A DNA stretch of 5,167 nt from positions 1-5,167 of the forward strand of contig QMYO01000158.1 of assembly GCA_003662715.1 (NCBI GenBank), in the 5' to 3' direction. The DNA comes from Candidatus Bathyarchaeota archaeon. GTDB lineage: Archaea > Thermoproteota > Bathyarchaeia > Bathyarchaeales > Bathyarchaeaceae. Positions within the stretch are counted from its first letter, which is position 1, and every line of letters begins with the position of its first letter. Under the pieces are notes generated by a model that had not been told where the DNA came from, did no database searches, and was given only the letters and a program-made list of their open reading frames with translations. The position numbers were made by a program, and so were the translations under genes. Shown one piece after another: positions 1 to 5,167 of this stretch.

Positions 1-1791
1 TGGTAGGGCTGCCCCAGCGTTCAACGGGTTGATGTCCTGAGATCGAAAAACTTTTCCTTGCCCAATATATTGATCATAAAGTTCTCCAAGTTTATTGTTG
101 CTTTTTAACCATTTTTTGATACCTTCGATTAATTTCTTATATTCTTTCCAAAGTTTTTCGAAAACTTTTGCTTCTACAACAAAGTCGAAAATTCTTGGTC
201 TAGAGCCCTTTTCTCCTGGAGCAGTGGTTCTTGAGAATGGAGGATTCATTATTATCATGTTAAATTTCGGTACTATAACTGTTGCTTTGACTACTTCACT
301 TATGCTTCTCCTTTTTATAGGTAATAGCTGTGTATTGGCCCACCATAGATTTAAAGAACCTAAAGACCCTTTTTCATTGACTGGAATATGATATATATTC
401 ATTTTAGCAAGTGGAACTCCTGGCTCATGCAGACTTAAGACGATGGAAGCTGTTTGAGCTGCATGTTCTAGGGCATCAAAACCCCAGATGGAACTTTCAA
501 GCATATTTTTATGAAATTCCTTAAAATTAGGATGTTCTCCCTTATCGAAGCAATCCTTTCGATACTTCGATAGCAAAGCTTCATACGAAGCTGAAAGTAA
601 GGTTCCAGAACCGCAGGCAAAATCACAAACCATAAAATTCTTTAAAGAATCAAGGTCACTCCACTTAAAATCCCAATTTACATTGGGTGTGTGTAACGAT
701 AGATAAGCGAGGAAGTAAGCAATTGGATGTTTTGTATAATAGGTTGCATAACCTTTTCTCATCCTTATATTTCCAGTAATTTTGTGATATATGTATCCTA
801 TGAAGTCTTGTCTCAAAATAGCTTTATTCCTAACCACATGCTGAGCAATATTAACTATGTTTCTAAGGTCTCTCATAATGGATGGATAAGATTGAAGAGA
901 AAAAAGGTTATCTAAAACAGCAATAGCTATATCAAAAGCGGGCTCATAATTGATATCAATTATTTCATTAAAAGCTTCTTTCATAGCCAACAATGGATGA
1001 TTTTTATGTTTTGTTAATAATTTTTGTAGAGAATCTAATTCGTGTTGAGGAGCAACCGATTCATAAAGTATTGAAGCCATTAGTAAGGATATATAGGCGT
1101 GAGCTAGAAGAACATCTTCGGGGACATTTGGAACTATTATCTCTTCCTTTTCCTTTTCCGATGGTGAAAACAACACTCTATAAAGCTCTTTAGTCAATTT
1201 CTTCATCAGTTTTGGATTTTTCTTAAAAATATTTAGGGCATCATCGACAAATATATTAACGTTCTCTTCTATGTAATCTAATAGTTCGGAGAGTACATCT
1301 TCTTTAACTACAAACTCCTCTATTGAGTTTAAGAGTTCTCCGAATTCATCAACTCTTACATTTATCCAATCTTTAGTTACCTGTTGTGCAATACTTTTCT
1401 TCTCGTAGATGAGTTGGAGAAGTCCTTTACTTATATCTAATCCTTGAACAAAAACCTTTACCTCAAGGGGTTTTTCTAAGAGAATTTTTTTGATTTCTGG
1501 TACTGATTTAGCTGAAACAAAGTATGATGGATTATAGTATAAGGCTATTGTAACCGTATCTATTAATCCTTCTTCAATTCTACTTACAGCATCTCTTACA
1601 GCATCCTTCCTGTCAAAGGAAGCTTCCAAAATAAATTCAATGCCCTTATATTCAATCTTAATATCGAATCTCCTTCTCTTCCCTACTCTACGTGCTTTAT
1701 CTTCTGGTATAACCAATACGTTTTCCCCAAGAACTTCACCTAGAATTTCAGAAAGACAAACATTAATAGTATCTTCTTGAGGAACATTCAT
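1..1791 (-). CDS. N6-adenine DNA methyltransferase, restriction-modification type (3' end outside window)
   Basis: This frame is open without a stop from 1809 to the left edge, so the C-terminus, probably including the DNA target-recognition domain, is missing. Numbered from ATG 1791, the visible 597 residues show a motif X-like segment GYATYYTKHP (347-356), the S-adenosylmethionine-binding motif I DFACGSGT (390-397), a GFDA segment (437-440) resembling the motif II/III region, and the catalytic motif IV NPPF (516-519). NPPF is typical of enzymes that methylate adenine N6. The N-terminus has a hydrophobic strand layout around D43 and E56-A-S58 that resembles a PD-(D/E)xK fold with Ser in place of Lys, so it could be a type IIG-like fusion with a decayed or altered nuclease. 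I chose ATG 1791 because GGAGGT lies 10 bases upstream; in-frame ATG 1809 would bury that site. The gene lies downstream of the nuclease operon on the same strand, after a gap that may hold its own promoter. The methyltransferase family is certain; the exact type (IIG, or a type I/II modification subunit) is not. Confidence 0.93.
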   Translation of the reverse strand, partial: MNVPQEDTINVCLSEILGEVLGENVLVIPEDKARRVGKRRRFDIKIEYKGIEFILEASFDRKDAVRDAVSRIEEGLIDTVTIALYYNPSYFVSAKSVPEIKKILLEKPLEVKVFVQGLDISKGLLQLIYEKKSIAQQVTKDWINVRVDEFGELLNSIEEFVVKEDVLSELLDYIEENVNIFVDDALNIFKKNPKLMKKLTKELYRVLFSPSEKEKEEIIVPNVPEDVLLAHAYISLLMASILYESVAPQHELDSLQKLLTKHKNHPLLAMKEAFNEIIDINYEPAFDIAIAVLDNLFSLQSYPSIMRDLRNIVNIAQHVVRNKAILRQDFIGYIYHKITGNIRMRKGYATYYTKHPIAYFLAYLSLHTPNVNWDFKWSDLDSLKNFMVCDFACGSGTLLSASYEALLSKYRKDCFDKGEHPNFKEFHKNMLESSIWGFDALEHAAQTASIVLSLHEPGVPLAKMNIYHIPVNEKGSLGSLNLWWANTQLLPIKRRSISEVVKATVIVPKFNMIIMNPPFSRTTAPGEKGSRPRIFDFVVEAKVFEKLWKEYKKLIEGIKKWLKSNNKLGELYDQYIGQGKVFRSQDINPLNAGAALP

Positions 1792-1801
1792 TGCATCATT
1801 A

Positions 1802-1807
1802 ACCTCC
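1802..1807 (-). promoter_or_regulatory. Ribosome binding site GGAGGT for the methyltransferase
   Basis: GGAGGT on the minus strand is a full match to the archaeal anti-Shine-Dalgarno sequence and sits 10 bases before ATG 1791. The spacing is slightly long, but no comparable site precedes ATG 1809, so this site decides the start. Confidence 0.6.
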
Positions 1808-1821
1808 ATTAATCATTCCCA

Positions 1822-1851
1822 TCATTCTGCATTTACTTGATTTTCAGACAT
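1822..1851 (-). other. Nine-codon upstream reading frame MSENQVNAE before the methyltransferase
   Basis: ATG 1851 is preceded directly by AAAGGT, with GGAGAG further upstream at 1867-1862. It opens a frame encoding MSENQVNAE that ends in TGA (1824-1822). A second in-frame TGA lies at 1815-1813, and then the methyltransferase frame opens in the same phase at ATG 1809/1791. It could be a regulatory leader peptide, the remnant of a longer N-terminus cut off by stops, or chance. The polar, N-terminus-like composition and the common frame are suggestive only. Confidence 0.3.
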
Positions 1852-1853
1852 AC

Positions 1854-1879
1854 CTTTACTTCTCTCCTAACTTTACTTC
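1854..1879 (-). repeat. Direct repeat of GAAGTAAAG, two copies 17 bp apart
   Basis: GAAGTAAAG occurs on the minus strand at 1879-1871 and again at 1862-1854, separated by TTAGGAGA. The pair lies in the presumed 5' leader of the methyltransferase gene and encloses the GGAGAG motif. It may be a regulator binding site or a small duplication. Confidence 0.5.
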
Positions 1880-1880
1880 A

Positions 1881-1910
1881 TTATAATAGAAAATTTAGTT
1901 TTTATATAAA
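1881..1910 (-). promoter_or_regulatory. Candidate promoter (TATA-like boxes) for the methyltransferase gene
   Basis: Two A/T elements precede the methyltransferase on the minus strand: the perfect palindrome TTTATATAAA (1910-1901) and CTATTATAA (1889-1881). With the archaeal spacing of about 26 bases they would start transcripts near 1879 and 1859, leaving leaders of roughly 70-90 bases. Because TTTATATAAA is palindromic, it gives no strand preference by itself. The evidence is sequence match only, in AT-rich DNA. Confidence 0.45.
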
Positions 1911-2045
1911 ATTGTGCCTTAGCTATTATTATAAATTGGGAAAAATACACTTACTTATTGAAGATTCCGATGAAAGTACTGTTCAGCCGAAATGTTATCA
2001 CAGTTCTAAGTTGCACAACACTTACGTATCAAGTTTAATTTTTTG

Positions 2046-2071
2046 ACAATTAAATTGTTCAATTCATTGAA
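2046..2071. repeat. Two adjacent perfect palindromes, possible terminator hairpins or operator
   Basis: ACAATT-A-AATTGT (2046-2058) is directly followed by TTCAAT-TC-ATTGAA (2058-2071). Both are perfect inverted repeats of six-base arms. They lie about 60-80 bases past the nuclease stop codon. The stems are almost all A/T and the minus strand has no T-tract right after them, so an intrinsic terminator is doubtful. A dimeric protein binding site is equally possible. Confidence 0.4.
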
Positions 2072-2128
2072 GAATTATTTTTTAATTAAACCTAAGATAA
2101 ACGAAGACGATGAATTAGAAGATTGTGG

Positions 2129-3571
2129 TTAAGTAACAATATATGTGATAGATGAAGCTATTTCATATGTATCCTTATGGCGATTTTCTAATTGTGAAAT
2201 GATGTTTTTTGCTTTCTCATTTGGTATCATATATGGTAGCATTATTTCATTTGGTTTGAAGTGTGGTGAAAATAGGTACATGGTGGCGATCTCATTTTCA
2301 TTTTTTGACAGTTTTACTTTGACAATTCTTGTTTTTCCGATGTGAGAGGCTTGGTATTTACCATTCCAAGGAGAGAATGTTAAGAAAATGATAGGTTTCT
2401 TGGTGAATGGGAAAGCGTCTTTTGCGATGATGTTGTTGAATATGCCGTCGAATCTTAGGCAGTATTCTTTGAAGTGTTGTAGTGCTGCATATTTGTCTTC
2501 GTCGATTTTAAAGTAGTAGACGGGTTTATTTATGCCGCTTGGAAATAGTTGAACTACAAATTCTGGGTCTTCAGCGTTTATTAGTGCTTTTTGAAGCTGG
2601 TAAAAGTTAAGTGATCCGTATCTGACTGGATAACTCTTTTCAATTTCATCTGAAATTTTTTCTCTGGTACTGTTGGAGACTTCTCCGTATATTGGCATAA
2701 ATTCTATGTAAGTTCTGGTTTCACGTTTGATGAGAGTGCTGGTGATGAATTTCGGTATGAAGTACTGCCTATATTTTTGCTTAATTGCGGTCTTTATTTT
2801 TTCTTCTTTGTTTGGGAATTTTTCGCAAAGTTCTTGGATTCGGGAATTTACGTATGAGCGGAAAATTTCTTTTACAAGCTGGTAACCGTCTCTGTAGTCT
2901 TCAAGAGAAAGGATGCCAATTTTGTAGTTGTTGTTTGGTCCAATTGATACGTTGTTATCGGATAAAAATTCGATAAGTTTCTTTGTTGCGTAGGCGCCGT
3001 AATAGTTTTTGTATTTGGTTGTTTCGAACTCTATGGGTATGTATTTTTCGCTTTTTTTAATGGGTTTTTTGAAGGTTTTTGGTGGCCGTGTAATTGAAAT
3101 GAGGATTGGAACTATGGTGAAGTTGCCTTTTTCAGCTGTAGCTTTAAGGTTGTAGTGTTGCATGAAGGCATCGGCGTATGCTCGATATATCTTGGCATCT
3201 CTCCCAATGTGGTCTTTGCATTTATTGAAGTCGATGAGTTGGGTGGGTATGGAAAGAGTGTAGCCTGCGAGTTGTTCAAATGCTTGCATAGTAATGTTAT
3301 ATTTGAATTCTATGACAAAGAATGCGTCTTGTTTCTCGATTTTCCCGTAGGTAAGCATGTCGGCGTGATTAACGGCGGTTCCCGATTTAAATAACGCGAA
3401 TATAGGAGATTTTTCGGTTTTACTTTGAATGGGAATTGGGAACTCTCTCGATATAAATTTAAAATTCTTTATGTCCTCTCCTATCGCTTCAGAAACTATG
3501 TTCCTTAACGTTTCACGATTTGCAGGGTGTGAAAGAGCAAATGAAAGCGTTTTTTCCAGTAGTCTTCTCAA
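2129..3571 (-). CDS. PD-(D/E)xK-family nuclease, putative restriction or defence endonuclease
   Basis: This 480-residue protein carries a PD-(D/E)xK nuclease core near its N-terminus. D71 in HADMLTYG is followed by strand FFVIEFKY with E88 and K90, and then by QLAGY (Q100 and Y104), the Q-x3-Y helix seen in RecB-like members of the superfamily. Metal-dependent DNA cleavage is the expected activity. The remaining ~370 residues are not recognised; they mix helices and strands (for example IIFLTFSPW near 394-402) and could serve DNA recognition or oligomerisation. There is no signal peptide or membrane segment. The start is TTG 3571, with GGGGAG five bases upstream; the TTG overlaps the TGA of the preceding gene as TTGA, implying translational coupling. 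The coding strand is C-rich and G-poor, opposite to its neighbours, so it may have a separate origin. The superfamily call is strong; the target and role are inferred from context. Confidence 0.85.
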   Translation of the reverse strand: MRRLLEKTLSFALSHPANRETLRNIVSEAIGEDIKNFKFISREFPIPIQSKTEKSPIFALFKSGTAVNHADMLTYGKIEKQDAFFVIEFKYNITMQAFEQLAGYTLSIPTQLIDFNKCKDHIGRDAKIYRAYADAFMQHYNLKATAEKGNFTIVPILISITRPPKTFKKPIKKSEKYIPIEFETTKYKNYYGAYATKKLIEFLSDNNVSIGPNNNYKIGILSLEDYRDGYQLVKEIFRSYVNSRIQELCEKFPNKEEKIKTAIKQKYRQYFIPKFITSTLIKRETRTYIEFMPIYGEVSNSTREKISDEIEKSYPVRYGSLNFYQLQKALINAEDPEFVVQLFPSGINKPVYYFKIDEDKYAALQHFKEYCLRFDGIFNNIIAKDAFPFTKKPIIFLTFSPWNGKYQASHIGKTRIVKVKLSKNENEIATMYLFSPHFKPNEIMLPYMIPNEKAKNIISQLENRHKDTYEIASSITYIVT

Positions 3572-4560
3572 CGTTTCTCCCCACGTAGCTGCTTTAAAAA
3601 TATGGATTTTTCATGTAGCTTCATATTGTGAAATCTACATAAATTCTTTATAGTGTGTGGGCATTTTGCTTCTTTTTCAGTACATTTTTGACAGTAAAGC
3701 ATTCCGAGGACGAAAAGACCGCGATTCAGCTTTATTATTCTTTCTGCCTGCCTTTTTCTGTCCTTGATGTCTTCTGTTGCCGCTTCTCTAAGACTTTCTT
3801 GCAGCATTTTCATTTCTTTTGGACTTGAAGCTTTTTCAAGGGGTATTACATCTTTGTGGTGGATTCCTGTCATTTGGATGGCTCTCGCTACATTTACATC
3901 TATGGGAATTGCGACTTCATCAGGATCCTCAGGGCATGGTTCAACATCACGTAAAAAGAAGAGTATGGATTTAGCTGCAATCATAGGGAAAATCTTCGCA
4001 AGCTTATTCAAAAGTCTTTCATCTTTTATAAGCCTGATTCTATTCTTGGCTATAAATTCTTTGAAATTTCTTGCTGTTTCCTCTTCGCCTGTCTCTTTTC
4101 TCCATTCTTCGAGAAACAAATCCCAAAGTACAAGATATTTATAGCATTTAAGAAGGGCTTCAACTCTTGATGCCACCCTCTGCCTGTAAAATTTCTCATC
4201 GACAAGTTTCTCTATTTCCTTTTCTTCGAGTTTTAATTCATGTCCATAAACAGTAAGAACCGCCTTAAACAATGATTTTAGAAGAATTTCTGCATTTTTT
4301 TCTTTACGGAAAAGTTCTTGTATTTTGGATGGTGTAAGGTTTGTGGAGAGAAAAGAAATCCAAATCGGTATTACGATGTTTTCCACGTCTCTTCGCTGAT
4401 CAATTATGGTGTAAGCAAAACGATTAATGAACTTGTCATTATCGTCTTTCTCAAGATTAAGAATTATCGGCTCAATAGTCCTCTCATAAGCTTTTTTCAT
4501 CGACTTGTCTTCTTCTAGGGCTCTCAGGATTGCATCTACAAGTTCTTTTTTATTGGTCAT
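3568..4560 (-). CDS. Divergent HhH-GPD (endonuclease III-like) DNA glycosylase homologue with four-Cys cluster
   Basis: This ~330-residue protein aligns by eye along its length with E. coli endonuclease III (Nth). IPIWISFLSTNLTPSK (64-79 region) matches the early helix with its S..T..S pattern. KLAKIFPMIAAKSILFFL (186-203) matches the LPGVGRKTANVVL hairpin, with K197 at the catalytic Lys position but the hairpin glycines lost. IPIDVNVAR (218-226) matches AVDTHIFRV, with D221 at the catalytic Asp. C290, C293, C300 and C308 match the [4Fe-4S] loop in place, but with spacing x2, x6, x7 instead of x6, x2, x5. A base-excision or DNA-lesion-binding role follows from the family; substrate and activity are unknown. 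I chose ATG 4560 because GGTGGT lies seven bases upstream; GTG 4572 is in frame but has no such site. It overlaps the regulator gene by 11 bases and the nuclease gene by 4. The extra ~60 N-terminal helical residues are unassigned. Confidence 0.72.
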   Translation of the reverse strand: MTNKKELVDAILRALEEDKSMKKAYERTIEPIILNLEKDDNDKFINRFAYTIIDQRRDVENIVIPIWISFLSTNLTPSKIQELFRKEKNAEILLKSLFKAVLTVYGHELKLEEKEIEKLVDEKFYRQRVASRVEALLKCYKYLVLWDLFLEEWRKETGEEETARNFKEFIAKNRIRLIKDERLLNKLAKIFPMIAAKSILFFLRDVEPCPEDPDEVAIPIDVNVARAIQMTGIHHKDVIPLEKASSPKEMKMLQESLREAATEDIKDRKRQAERIIKLNRGLFVLGMLYCQKCTEKEAKCPHTIKNLCRFHNMKLHEKSIFLKQLRGEKR

Positions 4561-4840
4561 TGAATTTACCACCAGTTAGTAAACATTTTATTAAAGGATT
4601 GTTGAGATTCACCTGGTAGAGGTCTCTTGTAGCGGTTTTCACTTTCTCAAAAAATCCGTAGGTAACTAATTCGTCAAATACTTTGAAGTAGGTTTGTTTT
4701 GACATTTTGCACTTGTTTGCAAGGAGAGATTTAGGAAAAGGAGTATCAGGGCTATGTTTTATGGCAGCGATAAGTATTTTAAGTAGTACAGGGCGTTTTG
4801 CAAGTTTTTCTAACTCTTTAATAATGTTGTTTGCGGTCAT
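4550..4840 (-). CDS. Small winged helix-turn-helix protein, probable transcriptional regulator of the locus
   Basis: This 96-residue protein has the layout of a winged helix-turn-helix domain. A helical N-terminus with RPVLLKILIAAI (16-27) leads to helix FPKSLLANKC (35-44), then a recognition-type helix SKQTYFKVFDELVTYGFF (47-64), and then a wing EKVKTATRDLYQVNL (65-79). This is the MarR/ArsR-like size and order, but I cannot place it in a named family. The frame is open upstream to 5092, but that extension runs across the divergent promoter and opposite the plus-strand gene. ATG 4840 is preferred because a TATA-like box (4865-4877) lies at the right distance for transcription to begin within a few bases of it, giving a leaderless or near-leaderless message. 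It is the first gene of the operon and probably controls it, perhaps through the GTAC repeats beside its promoter. It could instead be a DNA-binding subunit of the effector. Confidence 0.78.
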   Translation of the reverse strand: MTANNIIKELEKLAKRPVLLKILIAAIKHSPDTPFPKSLLANKCKMSKQTYFKVFDELVTYGFFEKVKTATRDLYQVNLNNPLIKCLLTGGKFNDQ

Positions 4841-4864
4841 TTGGGAATAGTTTGTGGTACGGGA

Positions 4865-4877
4865 ATAAAATATTAAA
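4865..4877 (-). promoter_or_regulatory. TATA-like box of the regulator-glycosylase-nuclease operon
   Basis: The minus strand reads TTTAATATTTTAT here. Placing a TATA box centre about 26 bases upstream puts transcription start near 4842-4847, almost on ATG 4840. No Shine-Dalgarno sequence precedes that ATG, which fits a leaderless message. On the plus strand the same A/T block (TAAAATATTAAA) could serve the divergent gene, with a start near 4896-4901 upstream of its GAGGT site. Confidence 0.55.
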
Positions 4878-4911
4878 GTACAAAAATGTACTATAGAGTA
4901 CATAAGTGAAC
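4878..4911. promoter_or_regulatory. Helically phased GTAC repeats, putative operator in the divergent promoter
   Basis: GTAC occurs at 4878-4881, 4888-4891 and 4898-4901, exactly 10 bp apart, and a one-mismatch copy GAAC follows at 4908-4911. The two right-hand copies form a perfect inverted repeat, ATGTAC-TATAGA-GTACAT. A further GTAC lies at 4857-4860, 21 bp (about two turns) to the left. The array lies between the A/T promoter block and the start of the plus-strand gene, where a bound repressor would block that gene. The adjacent winged-helix protein is the obvious candidate ligand, by inference. Confidence 0.5.
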
Positions 4912-4915
4912 TAAA

Positions 4916-4920
4916 GAGGT
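4916..4920 (+). promoter_or_regulatory. Ribosome binding site GAGGT for the divergent gene
   Basis: GAGGT (AGAGGT with the preceding base) lies eight bases before TTG 4929 and supports that non-ATG start over the later in-frame GTG 4947. Confidence 0.6.
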
Positions 4921-4928
4921 CTATTAAA

Positions 4929-5167
4929 TTGTGTAAGAAAAAATATGTGGGCAACCTCGTGGAAGAAACATGGAAACAACTTAAAAAGAAATTCTCAAAA
5001 TGGAAACACGCTGAAGTCCTGGAAGACACCATACACCTATGGGGACCATCAGGAGACACTGTGGCAGTTCTAAGGAAAATTGATAAAACCATTGTGGTTT
5101 ATTATTTTTCCTTGATGTTAGATAGATTTGAAAACCGCGTGAATAAGCATTTTTACAAGAAGATAAA
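4929..5167 (+). CDS. Divergent protein of unknown function (3' end outside window)
   Basis: The plus-strand frame from TTG 4929 stays open for 79 codons to the right edge. The product begins MCKKKYVGNLVEETWKQL, and a second half with alternating hydrophobic strands (DTVAVLRKIDKTIVVYYFSL) looks like a small alpha/beta domain. It is Lys-rich, with no signal peptide or membrane segment. I do not recognise the family. Support for it being real comes from the GAGGT site at good spacing, a shared divergent promoter at suitable distance, and protein-like composition; the competing minus-strand frame here lacks these. It starts 88 bases from the regulator and is transcribed away from it, the common arrangement for a regulator and its target gene, so it may be co-controlled with the operon. 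Confidence 0.6.
   Translation, partial: MCKKKYVGNLVEETWKQLKKKFSKWKHAEVLEDTIHLWGPSGDTVAVLRKIDKTIVVYYFSLMLDRFENRVNKHFYKKI

Larger units (their letters stand above)
1792..2128. other. 337-base non-coding gap between nuclease and methyltransferase genes
   Basis: No convincing gene was found here on either strand. On the minus strand the longest start-to-stop frame is the nine-codon MSENQVNAE. On the plus strand a 69-codon frame (1837-2046) has no ribosome binding site or recognisable protein character. The gap holds two adjacent palindromes (2046-2071), T-runs for plus-strand reading at 2039-2044 and 2076-2082, TATA-like boxes at 1881-1910, the word GTAAGTGT twice on the minus strand, and the GAAGTAAAG repeat. 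It looks like an operon 3' end followed by a separate promoter. Confidence 0.6.

Noticed and set aside
95..391. Plus-strand 98-codon frame opposite the methyltransferase
   Set aside because: It lies entirely antisense to the region encoding the NPPF motif; the minus-strand frame is clearly the coding one.
1945..2010. C/D box guide RNA-like boxes (CGATGAA on plus; TGATAA and CTGA on minus)
   Set aside because: The boxes are degenerate and no complete C-D'-C'-D set with proper spacing could be assembled on either strand.
1837..2046. Plus-strand 69-codon frame in the intergenic gap
   Set aside because: It starts at TTG with no ribosome binding site, is rich in Tyr, Ser and Leu without recognisable structure, and spans the palindromic TATA element and repeats.
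3764..4144. Plus-strand 126-codon frame opposite the glycosylase-like gene
   Set aside because: It is antisense to a well-supported gene, and its Ser/Leu/Phe-rich hydrophobic product is what reversed Lys/Glu-rich coding DNA yields.
4841..5092. Upstream extension of the winged-helix frame giving a 180-residue protein
   Set aside because: It crosses the divergent promoter and runs opposite the plus-strand gene, its sequence is Phe/Ser/Cys-rich and unlike the conserved domain, and a TATA-like box fits a start at 4840.
1..5167. CRISPR array, tRNA, rRNA or insertion sequence
   Set aside because: I saw no regularly spaced long repeats, cloverleaf-like segments, rRNA-like tracts or transposase motifs on either strand.

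Overview
The window is AT-rich and almost fully coding, and it reads as thermophile-like archaeal DNA. The signs are TATA-like boxes about 26 bases upstream of plausible transcript starts, GGAGGT/GGTG-type ribosome binding sites, a probably leaderless start (4840), TTG starts, Lys/Glu/Ile-rich proteins and tightly overlapping genes. No rRNA, tRNA, insertion sequence or CRISPR array is visible, so a species cannot be named.

Layout, right to left on the minus strand. A compact three-gene operon runs from 4840 to 2129. It encodes a 96-residue winged-helix protein, a ~330-residue protein that aligns end to end by eye with HhH-GPD (endonuclease III-like) DNA glycosylases, and a 480-residue protein with a clear PD-(D/E)xK nuclease core. 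The genes overlap by 11 and 4 bases, so they are probably translationally coupled. A ~337-base non-coding gap (1792-2128) follows. It holds palindromes, a TATA-like box, a 9-bp direct repeat and a nine-codon upstream reading frame. Next is a large gene open to the left edge (597 codons visible) that encodes a gamma-type N6-adenine DNA methyltransferase (DFACGSGT and NPPF motifs) with a degenerate PD-(D/E)xK-like N-terminal region. On the plus strand, a divergent gene starts at TTG 4929 and runs off the right edge; its product is not recognised.

How the parts may work together (inference): a methyltransferase, a nuclease and a probable regulator look like an archaeal restriction-modification or defence locus. 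The unusual part is the glycosylase-like protein locked into the nuclease operon. It keeps the endonuclease III catalytic Lys and Asp positions, but it has lost the hairpin glycines and has non-canonical cysteine spacing. The divergent promoter between the regulator and the plus-strand gene carries GTAC words repeated at exactly 10-bp steps, a plausible operator for the winged-helix protein.
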